This document shows positions 17,572-26,910 of a DNA stretch of 64,000 nucleotides, piece after piece. Position 1 is the first letter of the stretch, and every line of letters begins with the position of its first letter. Source of the DNA: an uncultured cyanobacterium (GTDB lineage: Bacteria > Cyanobacteriota > Cyanobacteriia > PCC-6307 > Cyanobiaceae); the NCBI GenBank assembly GCA_903858015.1, contig CAIOGZ010000036.1, positions 1-64,000 on the forward strand. The letters run 5' to 3'. The position numbers were made by a program, and so were the translations under genes. Under the pieces are notes generated by a model. It saw nothing but the letters and a program-made list of their open reading frames with translations, searched no databases and was not told the origin of the DNA.

Positions 17572-19649
17572 GGACCTGCTGATCTCCCCATCACGCGCCT
17601 GACCGCAGCGCCGATACCGGAGGCAGCCGCCTCAATCGTGAAGCCCTGGGTCACCCTTTCCTTAGCCGCTTGGCCCATGCGGGTACTGGCCACCGGATCC
17701 AGGGCCATCCTTGCCAAGCAACCGGCCAGGGCCTGGGGATCGCGGCAGGGGTAGATCAGGCCGGTCACGCCTTCAACAATCAAGTCTTCCTGGCAGCCCA
17801 CCAGATCACTGACCACGGCGGGCAAGCCGCAGGCCATCGCTTCATTCACCACCAGACCCCAGGTTTCGCCATGGTCTGAGGGCAGCACCAGACAGTCGCT
17901 GGCGGCGTAGGCCGCCGCAATTTCCGATTGGTTGAGGAAGCCGGCGAAGCTCACCGGCAGCGCGTTGGCTTCGACCAGGCGGCGGCATTCGCTCTCGAGG
18001 TTGCCGCTCCCCACGATCAGCAGGTGAACGGGGCCATGGGCCTGGGGGGGCTGGTTCTTGAGCAACCGCATGGCCTCCAGCAGATCCTGCGGCCGCTTTT
18101 TGTCCTGCAGCTTGCCGGCAAAAAGAAAGCAAAAGGCCTGCTGGGGAATCCCCCAGCGCTGGCGGAGTGCCTGCCGCTGACTGCGCTGCTGGGCGGCCTG
18201 GGCGCTGAAGCTGGCGTTGTCGATGAAGTGGGGTGAGGCAATCAGGCGATCGGCGGGGACCCCATTGCTCAGGTACCAACGGGCATTGGCCTTCCCCACG
18301 GGTAACCCCACGGCCACGCCGCCAAACAGGCGTCGATAGATCTGATCGAGGAGCCAGGGCCGGGGTCTAGCTCCATTGGAATCCATGCGGAGGATCACAG
18401 GGATCTTGAGCAATTGGGCCACCAGATGCACCTGGACCATGCCGAGGAAATGCCAGCCGGTCAGGAAGATGGCGTCCGGCCGCTGACGGGAGGGGCCCCA
18501 GCCAAGTTCGATGAAGGGATTCGCTAGCCAAACCCCGCCGTAGCCGCTGGTAATGCCTTTGCCTCGGCTACTGCGGGCTCGGTGCCATGGGTAACCCTCC
18601 AGCAGGGGGACATCCCAGGTGAATTCAACTCCAAAACCCAAACCCTGGGTTCGGGCGTCTGGCAGGGAAAGATAAACGAGGTCGGTAGCGAGGCTCGGAT
18701 CCGCCGCCAGGGTTCGAAACAGAGGCGTGTGGTACTGCACCGGATGGCTACCCACAATCAGCAGCCTGGGGGCCCGGGATGCCAGCAGGGCAGGGCCGCG
18801 GCCATGGAGCTTGAGGGCCCAGGCCAGGCCCCGCAGTTCGGCCACCAGGGTGGCTGGGATCCACCAGGGGTGGCGCAGATGGTGGCGGGTACGCACCGAT
18901 TGCAGGAGGGCACGGAACGATCCCCCGCAGGCGGCGGCGGCCCTTCGGGTGCGCAGCAAAAAGTAGTAGCGGCCCACGGCGTGGTCGGGCTGGAGCGTTG
19001 TGAGGTGTTCGCCGTAGCTACGGGTGCCGCCCTGGCTGGTCTTGAGATGGTGAATCAGGGCATCGGGTTCGTAATGGATAGGAAGACCGGCGCTGAGCCA
19101 GCGATGGCAGAACTCCGCCTCGAAGCGGTAGGCAACCTTGACAAAGTTGGCGTCAAATCCTCCGATCTCCAGGGCGAGTCTTCGGGGCATCGAGACGTTG
19201 CAGCCGATGAACTCTTTTACCTGTTGACGCTTGAGGCTATTGAATAGGAAAATAGAGTCATCAGGGTCGGGCTTCCCCTGATGCCAGGTTTGCAGAACCC
19301 TGCCCGCCACCAGCGCCTCGGGAACCGCTTGGGCGGCCCGTTGATGGGCCACCAGGAGCAGGGGGTCCGGAATGATGTCGTCATCGACGAACAACACCCT
19401 TTCGCCTCTGGCTTCCAGCAACGCTCGATTCATCGCCGGGGTGATCGCTGGTTTTGGCAAACGAAACCAACGCAGCCGACCCTCCTGGTGCCAGGCCGCC
19501 AGCTGCAACTCTGTTGCTTTGTCGTGCCGGGGGGTCTGATCGACCACCACCACCTCCCAGGGCGGTGGATCAAGGGCAAACAAAGCGTTCAGGCTGTCGA
19601 CCAGCACTTGATCACGGCCGTAGGTGACAATGGCGACGGTGATCCTCAT
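17568..19649 (-). CDS. Fused GT2-GT4 bifunctional glycosyltransferase
   Basis: A 693-residue protein made of two complete transferases. Residues 1-300 form a GT2 (GT-A) domain with ITVAIVTYGRDQVLVDSLNAL and VLFVDDDIIPDP as metal site. From about residue 308 a GT-B domain begins with LLIVGSHPVQYHTPLFRTL. It continues with FLFAGKLQDKKRPQDLLEAM and ends with LVLPSDHGETWGLVVNEAMACGLP, the GT4 donor site. Such fusions usually add two successive sugars without releasing the intermediate. There is no in-frame stop or alternative start at the junction that would suggest two genes. It overlaps both neighbours by ATGA. Confidence 0.9.
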   Translation of the reverse strand: MRITVAIVTYGRDQVLVDSLNALFALDPPPWEVVVVDQTPRHDKATELQLAAWHQEGRLRWFRLPKPAITPAMNRALLEARGERVLFVDDDIIPDPLLLVAHQRAAQAVPEALVAGRVLQTWHQGKPDPDDSIFLFNSLKRQQVKEFIGCNVSMPRRLALEIGGFDANFVKVAYRFEAEFCHRWLSAGLPIHYEPDALIHHLKTSQGGTRSYGEHLTTLQPDHAVGRYYFLLRTRRAAAACGGSFRALLQSVRTRHHLRHPWWIPATLVAELRGLAWALKLHGRGPALLASRAPRLLIVGSHPVQYHTPLFRTLAADPSLATDLVYLSLPDARTQGLGFGVEFTWDVPLLEGYPWHRARSSRGKGITSGYGGVWLANPFIELGWGPSRQRPDAIFLTGWHFLGMVQVHLVAQLLKIPVILRMDSNGARPRPWLLDQIYRRLFGGVAVGLPVGKANARWYLSNGVPADRLIASPHFIDNASFSAQAAQQRSQRQALRQRWGIPQQAFCFLFAGKLQDKKRPQDLLEAMRLLKNQPPQAHGPVHLLIVGSGNLESECRRLVEANALPVSFAGFLNQSEIAAAYAASDCLVLPSDHGETWGLVVNEAMACGLPAVVSDLVGCQEDLIVEGVTGLIYPCRDPQALAGCLARMALDPVASTRMGQAAKERVTQGFTIEAAASGIGAAVRRVMGRSAGP

Positions 19650-20569
19650 CGAAACCCTGTCAACTTAAGCCTCGCCTTCCAGTGCCAGGGGTTGAGTTTC
19701 AACGCCTGGCGCAGATAGCTTCGAGCCAAATCTGGATGCTTGGCAAGCAAGCAGGCTCCGATGAAGTAGGCGCCCTCGGCTTCCCGCAGGGGATTGCTTG
19801 GAGCATGACGGCAACGATCGCTGAGCGCTTCCGCCTGGGCCAGCCAGGGCTGCTCGGGATCACCGGAGCGGCGGGCTTCGGTAGCCCCCACGATCAGGGC
19901 ATGGAACTGTTGCTGTTCCTGGCGGCGACTGCCGCTGATCGAACCTGGCGAGAGGGTTGCCTCATAAAGGAGTTCAGGTACCACCAGATGGGGCCCCAGT
20001 TCGACCATCCGGCTCCAGAGATCGATATCCTGAGCATAATAGAAAGCGGCGCGGTAGCCCCCCGCCTGGTCGTAGGCGCTGCGGCGCATCATCACTGATC
20101 CGTGGTAAGCAGGGCCGGTCAAGCCATCGGCCAGGGTTGTTTCGTCCACGGTGTTGACGGCCGCGGTGACTCCCTCGGGCACCACCAAACTCGCGTGGGT
20201 GGAGCATAGGCTGGCCTCGGGATGATCCTGCAGGCAGGACAGCTGCCGGGCCAGGCGACCGGGTAAGGATCGATCCCCACCTGCGTCTTGGCGAGCGATG
20301 AAGGAGCCCCTGGCGAGGGCGCAGCCTTCGATCAAGGATCGGGTAAGGCCTTGAGAGGGCCGTGTGAGCACGCGAAGGCGGGCATCCCGCCCAGCCAGGT
20401 CCGCCAGAATCTCTCCGGTGTCGTCGGTGGAACCGTCGTTCACCACCACAATCTCAAAATCAACCCCGCTTTGCTGCGTCAGGGAGGCCAATGTCCAAGG
20501 GAGAGAGTCGGCGCTGTTGCGCACCCCCATCACCACCGAGACGAGCGGCGAAGCCAATTCAGTTGGCAT
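19646..20569 (-). CDS. Glycosyltransferase family 2
   Basis: A 307-residue GT-A protein starting MPTELASPLVSVVMGVRNSA. IVVVNDGSTDDTGEIL and GSFIARQDAGGDRSL (a DXG-type variant of the DXD site) follow. ATG 20569 is chosen over 20614 because it leaves only an 11-base overlap with the preceding gene. The C-terminal 60 residues (after about residue 240) are helical, with a FIGACLLAKHPDLARSYLRQ stretch resembling a single TPR-like repeat. It overlaps the downstream fused transferase by ATGA. Confidence 0.87.
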   Translation of the reverse strand: MPTELASPLVSVVMGVRNSADSLPWTLASLTQQSGVDFEIVVVNDGSTDDTGEILADLAGRDARLRVLTRPSQGLTRSLIEGCALARGSFIARQDAGGDRSLPGRLARQLSCLQDHPEASLCSTHASLVVPEGVTAAVNTVDETTLADGLTGPAYHGSVMMRRSAYDQAGGYRAAFYYAQDIDLWSRMVELGPHLVVPELLYEATLSPGSISGSRRQEQQQFHALIVGATEARRSGDPEQPWLAQAEALSDRCRHAPSNPLREAEGAYFIGACLLAKHPDLARSYLRQALKLNPWHWKARLKLTGFR

Positions 20570-21596
20570 GACGCCCCCCCCGCAGCTTTGTGAGCAAACC
20601 ATGAAGGTAGACACTCAGGCGGGCAGCCCCGCACCAACCGAGCAGCTTGGCCAAGACGCGATACAGACGATATTCGAGGCTTGCTCGGACCTCAGGGGTG
20701 GACGCCTCCAAGGCGAGTTGAAAGAGGTTGCGGGATGGCCCCGGGACCCCAGCCAGACCGCACTGGCGGCTGAGCAGGAAAGCGGAACGGGAGAAAAAAC
20801 GCATCTCGTTGCTGTCGTTGCTGACACCCGCCTGCCTGGCGCAATTGAAAAGGGAGGCTTTGGCCATGGCTCGGTGGGCCAGTTTGCGGGGATCCTCGCA
20901 GCCCCGATCGCTGAGGTGGCCTCCTCCCAAATGAATGCGGCGTACAGACACTTCCATCGGTACCCAGGCTAGGGCAGCACCTGTGGCGCCAGCACGCCCG
21001 TCGTATTCCCAATCCTCCTCATTAATCCAGCTACGCCAAGGACCGATCTGGTCCAGCAGCGCTCGGCGATAGAGCGGCGAACTCGTGGTCCACCAGCGCT
21101 CGACAAGCAAATAAGGAAACAGGGTGCGGCGCACCATACCCGTCGCCCGCATTGGGCCCTGCCGTTGAACGGGCCGCAGGGCGTGATTTTCTTCCAGGCT
21201 GGGGCCGTAGCAGATCTGACACTCGGGCTGACGTTGGAGGGCCTCCACCTGGGCTGCGAACTTGGGCGGTAACAGCAGGTCGTCGGAATCCAGGAACTGG
21301 ATGAAGCTGCCCTTAGCCTGATCCAATCCCCGCTGCCGGGCGGCTCCCGGTCCTGCATTGGCCTGGCGAATCACAAAAATTGGGATGCTGCTGAGCCGGG
21401 CTAGTTCGTCGGCCACGGCTGCTGTGTCGTCGGTGGAGCCGTCGTCCACGATCACGATCTCGATCGGCCGGTAGGTCTGGGCCAGCACGCTGGCCACGGC
21501 CTCCCTCAGGAGAGCCGGGCGGTTGTGCACCGGGATGATGGTGCTGACCAGGGCAGGGTCTCGCGCTGGGAAGGCCATTGAGGGATCAGGTTCCAT
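20559..21596 (-). CDS. Glycosyltransferase family 2
   Basis: A 345-residue GT-A protein. VSTIIPVHNRPALLREAV, IVIVDDGSTDDTAAV and FIQFLDSDDLLLPPKF (DXDD metal site) are all present within the first 110 residues. ATG 21596 keeps the overlap with the preceding gene to 11 bases; an ATG at 21578 is also possible. The last codons run through a G8 tract on the coding strand (20574-20581) just before the stop, which encodes Arg-Gly-Gly-Arg. The frame is intact. Donor unknown. Confidence 0.87.
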   Translation of the reverse strand: MEPDPSMAFPARDPALVSTIIPVHNRPALLREAVASVLAQTYRPIEIVIVDDGSTDDTAAVADELARLSSIPIFVIRQANAGPGAARQRGLDQAKGSFIQFLDSDDLLLPPKFAAQVEALQRQPECQICYGPSLEENHALRPVQRQGPMRATGMVRRTLFPYLLVERWWTTSSPLYRRALLDQIGPWRSWINEEDWEYDGRAGATGAALAWVPMEVSVRRIHLGGGHLSDRGCEDPRKLAHRAMAKASLFNCARQAGVSNDSNEMRFFSRSAFLLSRQCGLAGVPGPSRNLFQLALEASTPEVRASLEYRLYRVLAKLLGWCGAARLSVYLHGLLTKLRGGRHAN

Positions 21597-22626
21597 GGTT
21601 GGTTTCACTGGACCGATGCCGCAACCTTTGGATGCGTTCTTGCGCAGGGAGCTGGAGCATGGTGCGGGCCCGCCCGAGGTTGGGATTGTCGCGTTCACCT
21701 TTCAGTGGTTGGCTGCGGTGCCAGAGGTGCACGATCGGTTCATAGCCCCAAGTCCAGGTTGGCAAGGTGAGGCAGCGATCCCAGAACTCATTGTCTTCCC
21801 CACCCCAGCCCCTGAAATCCTCATCCATGCCACCGAGGCTGGCGTAGGCCTGGGCCGTGATTGCCATGCTACCTCCAGCCTCCAGATTTTGAACAATATA
21901 CTCGGCTGGGCGAAGATCAAAGGCGGCCGTAGAATTAATTACCGCTTGGCTATGGCCCTGATGGAGGTAAAAGATAAACCGCTTAGGATTCACGATCTGG
22001 TAACCGGCGCCGATGCGCTGCAGGATTCTTTGGGCGTAACCTCGGGGCACCAACATATCGTTGTCATGGAGTAGCAATACCCCTGAGCGGGCCTCCCGGG
22101 CCCCGACATTAAAGGTATGGGAGCGGTTGTAAGGCGCCCCTGGATTAGGCAGGGGCGCATGGATGTGGCGGACCCAAGCGGGCAGGGCGGCAGCGATCCG
22201 GGCGGTGGTGTCCTGCTCAATCACCAGACATTCCAAATGAACCCCTTCTTGGGCGGCCAGGGATTCAAGGGTGGCCAGCAGCAGGGGCAAGCGTTCGCTG
22301 CCCCGGTGGCCGATCAGCACACTCAGATCGGGGTCGCCGCTGTGGGGGTTAGGAGCGCTGCGCCGTTCTATTGGCGCATCCGCCAAGCAGCGTTGCAGCA
22401 GGCGTTGCCCGAGTCTGGACTGGACCAACGGGGCATGCAGGCGTGAGGTGTAGGCCCAGCAGCAGCGATAGCCGCTGCCGTCAGGCGCCGGCTCCAGGCT
22501 TTCGCTGCGATTGGTCAAGCCGAGATAGCGGCGCGACCGTGAACGAAGGGCCCGTTCCCAGCGCCAGCGATCTTTCAACCACACACCAAGCTGTTCCCGT
22601 AGGGCCGGGCGACTTGCTTCACTCAT
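21586..22626 (-). CDS. Glycosyltransferase, GT2/GT7-like with galactosyltransferase-type C-terminus
   Basis: A 346-residue GT-A protein. The first 95 residues are basic and carry no clear domain. LSVLIGHRGSERLPLLLATL then opens the catalytic domain, LLLHDNDMLVPRGYAQRI holds the DND metal site, and FRGWGGEDNEFWDRCL is the GWGxED(D/N) motif of GT7 and chondroitin-type galactosyl/hexosaminyltransferases. UDP-hexose or UDP-HexNAc donors are therefore more likely than for the other GT2 genes here, but this is an inference. It begins within the intended stop region of the upstream GT4 (22619-22626). Confidence 0.87.
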   Translation of the reverse strand: MSEASRPALREQLGVWLKDRWRWERALRSRSRRYLGLTNRSESLEPAPDGSGYRCCWAYTSRLHAPLVQSRLGQRLLQRCLADAPIERRSAPNPHSGDPDLSVLIGHRGSERLPLLLATLESLAAQEGVHLECLVIEQDTTARIAAALPAWVRHIHAPLPNPGAPYNRSHTFNVGAREARSGVLLLHDNDMLVPRGYAQRILQRIGAGYQIVNPKRFIFYLHQGHSQAVINSTAAFDLRPAEYIVQNLEAGGSMAITAQAYASLGGMDEDFRGWGGEDNEFWDRCLTLPTWTWGYEPIVHLWHRSQPLKGERDNPNLGRARTMLQLPAQERIQRLRHRSSETNHGT

Positions 22627-22697
22627 GGCCAGGGCTGCGGCGATCTAGCCCTGCGGCTAGCTCCAGCAGGGCGAGCGGGGCACTGGAAGGATGGCCG

Positions 22698-23975
22698 CTA
22701 TGGGGCCATTCGCTGCCGGCCTCGCGATGGCGAAACCGCCTGCCTAAAAATCGCCGCAGCCGTTCGGCCGTTTCCACACCGAGGCGGCGATCGAGGCCGC
22801 CGGCAGCGGCAAGGGGGGGGGGGCAAGCCCGGCGCTGGCAGAGGGGCGAACTCCAAGACGGTTTGAAAGGCCTGCATCCAGGCCGCCAGGGAAGCCTGAC
22901 GCGAATAGCGTTGTTCCACCAGATCGGAACCGGCTGCAGCCAATTCTCGCAGCAGGGCCGAATTTGTGAGCCGGGACAGTTGGCAGGCTGCTTCCTGGCC
23001 ATTCGCGACAGGAAACAACAGGGCCGTCTGGTTGTGAACAAGGGCTGCCTCGACGCCTGATCCCACGTAGCGGCTTGCCACGACCGCCATCCCAGCGGCC
23101 ATCGCCTCCCAGGCCACAATCGGGCCGGTTTCCCATTGCGATGTGATCAGCAGGGCTTGGTTGCAGTGGTAGACCCGATCCTGGAGCTGCTGCCGGGTGA
23201 TCGGTCCGGTGAAATTCACCTGGCCGCGATCAATCCAGGTCGCCAAGGCCTGGTCCAGATTGGTGCGTTCTGGGCCATCCCCGGCGATGGTGAGGCGAAA
23301 TGGCGTGGCCAGGCCATCGAGCGCTGTAAGGATAGGAGCGATGTCTTGCACCCGTTTCTGCTCCCTCTCCAGCCGACCCACCCAGGCGATCTTTAGCTCA
23401 TTCACATTGCCGTTGGTTAAAGTCAAGCCAGTTGGTTGCCGCGATGGGACAAGGGGACCAGCCCTGCCGTCCAGGGACACCCCATAGGGGGCATAGAGCA
23501 CCCGGTCGCTGGCGATGCCCCCCAAGTGCTTGGCCAAGGCAGCGCTCAGTCGGTTCGTCACCACCAAGCCGTCGAGGATATCGTGGTGCTCCTGAAGATC
23601 TGCGAAGTATTCGGGTTCGATGGCGTGCAGGGTCATGACCAGCTTGCCGCGGAAGTCCCCCAGTTGCCTAAGCCTGCGGACCGCAGGGAACAGCGACGCG
23701 ATATTGACGCCCACAACGAGATGCTCCGGATGGGCACGCAGCAATCGCTCCAGGGCGTGGATGCGTCCCACGGGACTGCCGCTGGGATTTCGAAATGGGA
23801 TTGGTTGGAGTTGGGGGTAACGCTCGGCATAGGGCCGAAGCTGATGGAGCGCATCGTCTGGAACGGCGACCGTGACCGCTGCGCCCAAGGCCCTCTGGCC
23901 AGCCACCAGATCCGCAAGCCAGTCCTGGACGCCCCCAAGCAGATAGGCCGATGGAGCAACGTAGAGAAGTTTCAC
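22698..23975 (-). CDS. Glycosyltransferase family 4 with frame-altered C-terminus
   Basis: A GT-B protein of about 425 residues. VKLLYVAPSAYLLGGVQDWL begins at GTG 23975, which overlaps the preceding stop as GTGA; the more distal ATG at 24011 is less likely. The donor-domain segment is KIAWVGRLEREQKRVQDI and the site is TSQWETGPIVAWEAMAAGMA. A run of eleven G on the plus strand (22813-22823) lies just after the domain. In the present frame the protein ends at 22698 in low-complexity Arg/Pro sequence. With ten or thirteen it would read GLDRRLGVETAERLRRFLG and end at 22619, where the stop overlaps the next start. The second end fits the operon's tight coupling, so the tract has probably shifted. 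The catalytic domain itself is intact. Confidence 0.82.
   Translation of the reverse strand: MKLLYVAPSAYLLGGVQDWLADLVAGQRALGAAVTVAVPDDALHQLRPYAERYPQLQPIPFRNPSGSPVGRIHALERLLRAHPEHLVVGVNIASLFPAVRRLRQLGDFRGKLVMTLHAIEPEYFADLQEHHDILDGLVVTNRLSAALAKHLGGIASDRVLYAPYGVSLDGRAGPLVPSRQPTGLTLTNGNVNELKIAWVGRLEREQKRVQDIAPILTALDGLATPFRLTIAGDGPERTNLDQALATWIDRGQVNFTGPITRQQLQDRVYHCNQALLITSQWETGPIVAWEAMAAGMAVVASRYVGSGVEAALVHNQTALLFPVANGQEAACQLSRLTNSALLRELAAAGSDLVEQRYSRQASLAAWMQAFQTVLEFAPLPAPGLPPPPCRCRRPRSPPRCGNGRTAAAIFRQAVSPSRGRQRMAP
22813..22823 (+). repeat. G11 homopolymer near the 3' end of a GT4 gene
   Basis: Eleven consecutive G on the plus strand (C11 on the coding strand). Losing one base, or gaining two, restores the frame that ends at 22619 in contact with the next start codon. 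It is the longest homopolymer noticed in the window. Confidence 0.95.
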
Positions 23976-24886
23976 GTCGGTCGATCGGGGTAAAGCACGG
24001 ACCCCCGCCATGCCCCAGCCGGGATCAAAGGCAGCGCGAAGCAGGTGACGGGGCGTCGGGCCCGCACGTGGGTTTGGATTTGCTTAATGAATACGCCTTG
24101 ATCGGGTGGGCATTCCTGCCATTGGTCGGCGAAATGGGACTGGTTGGCCGAGGTGTACTTGCCCCAAACCCGCCCGGAGATCTGATCAAAGGAGGTGGTC
24201 TGAGGTTTGTGATCTTGATGGCGCAGATAGCCGCAGAGGTGATTGCCAATCGGCACGCCAACCAGGCCAGCTCGCGCGGTGTAATCCATGTCCTCAAAAC
24301 CGATGCCAGGAAATCCGGGGTCGAAGGCCCCCACCCGGTCCAGGGTGCTGGGGGCGATCACGAAGTGCGACCAAGAACTGTTGATCAGCTCGAGTTCCAC
24401 CCTCGACCAGGGGAAGGCTTCTGCCCAGCGCCGCAGCCATGCATGCACCCGTAGATCATCGTTGAGGATCAGCAGGGGCCTGGGCTGGGGCGGGGCGGCC
24501 AGCATGGCGTTCCAAAGGGTGGTCAGGCCATGGGCTTGGTCATGGAGAACGAAGTGGTGGTGCGCAGGAGCTGATTGGCAGATCTCCCGCTCGAATCGCT
24601 GCAGATAGCGCGATTGGGACTCGGCGCTGCCATGGCCATTGACAGCGATGGTGAGCGGCACCTCTGGGAAGATCCGGCTGAGGGATTGATAGAGAGGCTT
24701 GAAGAAGCTTTCGTAGCGTTCGCTATAGGTTGTCACACCAATCGCTAGAGCCTTAGAGAGGTCGAGCCTGGGGGGAATCAACGATGAAGGGATCCTACGC
24801 CGCAACATCCAAGAGGCTTGCCGGGCGCGTACGTATAGTTGATACTTGAGATTACCCGTGGAAGTCACAGAAGAGGAGGTATTCAA
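23972..24886 (-). CDS. GT-A type glycosyltransferase
   Basis: About 304 residues. LAIGVTTYSERYESFFKPL begins the GT-A domain, RPLLILNDDLRVHAWLRRW contains the acidic metal site, and FPGIGFEDMDYTARAGLVG is the ED-type catalytic region near the C-terminal third. The start is uncertain. TTG 24886 lies just past the upstream stop and gives a sensible protein. The first ATG, at 24997, would overlap the upstream gene by 107 bases with a poor-quality N-terminus. It ends in a GTGA overlap with the next transferase. Family-level assignment is GT2-like. Confidence 0.78.
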   Translation of the reverse strand: MNTSSSVTSTGNLKYQLYVRARQASWMLRRRIPSSLIPPRLDLSKALAIGVTTYSERYESFFKPLYQSLSRIFPEVPLTIAVNGHGSAESQSRYLQRFEREICQSAPAHHHFVLHDQAHGLTTLWNAMLAAPPQPRPLLILNDDLRVHAWLRRWAEAFPWSRVELELINSSWSHFVIAPSTLDRVGAFDPGFPGIGFEDMDYTARAGLVGVPIGNHLCGYLRHQDHKPQTTSFDQISGRVWGKYTSANQSHFADQWQECPPDQGVFIKQIQTHVRARRPVTCFALPLIPAGAWRGSVLYPDRPT

Positions 24887-24890
24887 GGGT

Positions 24891-26015
24891 TCAGGTGGCT
24901 TGGATCGAGGCGATCGCTTGGCGAAGCCGGGGATAGCGTTCAGGAGGCATAATGTACTCACCGAAACAGCGGTAGCAGTTCTGACGCATGCGGTCAAGAT
25001 TCTGGCCTATGTGCCGAATCGCAGCCAGGAATTCATCGTAGTTGTCGACCAAAACACCGCAGTCGTACTCTTCTATGAAATGGAAGCTTTCCTGACGGCT
25101 AGCGATGACGGGAACTCCCATGGCAATAAACATGCAAAGGCGATTGGAGCTGGTGCCCATGTGTTGGAACTGAGGTGCCGGGTTGGTGTAGATCGCAAGG
25201 CCAATATCGAGAGCCACTGCAGATTGCCAGGCTTCCTGCCAACTTAAGCGCTCTTGCTGCAGGTAGAGGCGTGCATCGAGGCCAAGCCGCTGGAGTAAAA
25301 ACAGGCAAAGGGGGCTGACGGCAAGGGGTTGAATCACCGCATGCAGGCTGGTTTCTTCCTGGAGGGCTTGCACCAGCCAATCGGCTCCAGCCGTGAGGTT
25401 GAAGGCCCCCGAGGAGGCAATGACCAAAGCCTGCTCCGGCAACCCCCAGCGGCGGCGAAGCGAACTGCGGATGGCGGGATCGGGCGGAGGGGGTTGGTGA
25501 AAACAGCCGGGGTAGACCACCACGTCAGCCTGGGGGGCCAGGCCGGCATAGTCCTTGAGCAGGGCCACCCGCGAATCGTCGTTAACGATGGTGAAGCGGG
25601 CCCGGCGCATCGCCCAACGACAAAGTTGTTTCCAGCGTTCCGGACTATTGCCGCGATAGGCACCCGACTTGATTTCATCGACCAGGGCAAAACTGGGTTT
25701 GCCGTTCAAAGCAGCCAGCAGCCCTACAACGGCAAGGGGATCCTCACTGGTGCCGGAGAAGCAGTCGAACGACCACCAGCGGGGATCGAGCAGATGACGG
25801 CTGAGCCAGCGGTTGGAATATTCGGCCCGATGGGTCTGTACGTTTGATCCGTAACCGGATGGATCGGCCGGTGTTCCTGGGGAAAAGACATGCACCCCAT
25901 AGCCGCAGCTGAGCAGGGCTTCGATGATGGCGCGGTTAGGGGGTGAGTAAAGCAGCTCCGGCACCAGGAGGAAATGGGCGGCCTTGGGCTGGCGTCGCCG
26001 TGGGGAGCTCAGCAT
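24891..26015 (-). CDS. Glycosyltransferase family 4-like (GT-B)
   Basis: A 374-residue protein. AHFLLVPELLYSPPNRAIIEAL resembles the N-terminal half of GT-B enzymes, VIASSGAFNLTAGADWLVQ begins the donor domain, and FQHMGTSSNRLCMFIAMGVPVIAS replaces the classic E-x7-E site with a His/Ser-Asn version. ATG 26015 follows the preceding stop by four bases and is preferred to the upstream ATG 26171, which would overlap by 152 bases. Sequence divergence makes this a fold-level call; the donor is unknown. Confidence 0.78.
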   Translation of the reverse strand: MLSSPRRRQPKAAHFLLVPELLYSPPNRAIIEALLSCGYGVHVFSPGTPADPSGYGSNVQTHRAEYSNRWLSRHLLDPRWWSFDCFSGTSEDPLAVVGLLAALNGKPSFALVDEIKSGAYRGNSPERWKQLCRWAMRRARFTIVNDDSRVALLKDYAGLAPQADVVVYPGCFHQPPPPDPAIRSSLRRRWGLPEQALVIASSGAFNLTAGADWLVQALQEETSLHAVIQPLAVSPLCLFLLQRLGLDARLYLQQERLSWQEAWQSAVALDIGLAIYTNPAPQFQHMGTSSNRLCMFIAMGVPVIASRQESFHFIEEYDCGVLVDNYDEFLAAIRHIGQNLDRMRQNCYRCFGEYIMPPERYPRLRQAIASIQAT

Positions 26016-26019
26016 GGCT

Positions 26020-26910
26020 TCACAGGGCGGTCGGAATACGGACAGTGCGGAAGTCCCTAGGGAGATCCACCGTGCCGGCCCGGTAATCCGCAAGAAAACG
26101 CTGGGAGTAGGCGTTGATGAAGTCGGCCGGGAATTCCCGGCGTTGAGATGTATTGGGCGGCTTGGTGGCATCCCTGTTGGACGTGGCTACACGGTCGTAC
26201 CAGTTGTGGTAATGGGTAATCTGACCATCGATGCCGTAGAAGTTACCCAATCCATAGCGGAGATAGCCGAGCTCATCAGTCCAAAGGGTAGTGCTTGGAT
26301 CAGGGCTGAATAAAGGTCGAGCCTCTAGATTGGAGACGTAGACATTCATCGGTTGCCAATTGAGGCCGCGTTGCGCCAGCCGGAGGGGAATGTTGTGGGT
26401 AACGTGGCTGCCGGAAAAATCGAATTCTCGACGAGGGAAAGGCATGCGAAAGCGTCGACGCCAGACAAAGCGCTGGGCCCTTCGCAAACCTTCGGTAGTA
26501 AACAACATAAAGGAGCTTTCCGGCATCCCTGCTCCAAAGGGACGGGTGAGCGGGCCGCAGCCGACATCTTCAGGAGAAATCAGCACGGTGCTGCCTGTCA
26601 ATTTGGCCGTGCAACGCTCCAACCAATCGGAGGCCAGCAAAATCACATCGGCATGGAGCAACAGGGTGTATTGACCAGAGGATCGTTGCACTAACTCCTG
26701 CAGAGCTTCCGGCTGCGTGCAGCTGCGAACCAGGACTTCAGCCCCAAAGTCACTGGCGATCTTGGCGGAAGCGTCGGTTGAACCGTTATCAAGTACGCAT
26801 ATATGTATATTTGCGGCATCGGTGGTGCGGCGTAGCGAATCAAGACAGGAGGGCAAAAAGAGCTGGCTATTCCAACTAGTAATGCCAATGTAAAGAATGG
26901 GTGACGTCAT
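26020..26910 (-). CDS. Glycosyltransferase family 2
   Basis: A 296-residue GT-A protein. ILYIGITSWNSQLFLPSCL, ICVLDNGSTDASAKI and YTLLLHADVILLASDWL (HAD in place of DXD) are in the expected order. The His-Ala-Asp metal motif occurs in several rhamnosyl/fucosyl-type GT2 enzymes, but is not enough to assign the donor. Its start overlaps the preceding GT2 stop as ATGA (26907-26910). The C-terminal 80 residues are aromatic-rich with no membrane segment. Confidence 0.86.
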   Translation of the reverse strand: MTSPILYIGITSWNSQLFLPSCLDSLRRTTDAANIHICVLDNGSTDASAKIASDFGAEVLVRSCTQPEALQELVQRSSGQYTLLLHADVILLASDWLERCTAKLTGSTVLISPEDVGCGPLTRPFGAGMPESSFMLFTTEGLRRAQRFVWRRRFRMPFPRREFDFSGSHVTHNIPLRLAQRGLNWQPMNVYVSNLEARPLFSPDPSTTLWTDELGYLRYGLGNFYGIDGQITHYHNWYDRVATSNRDATKPPNTSQRREFPADFINAYSQRFLADYRAGTVDLPRDFRTVRIPTAL

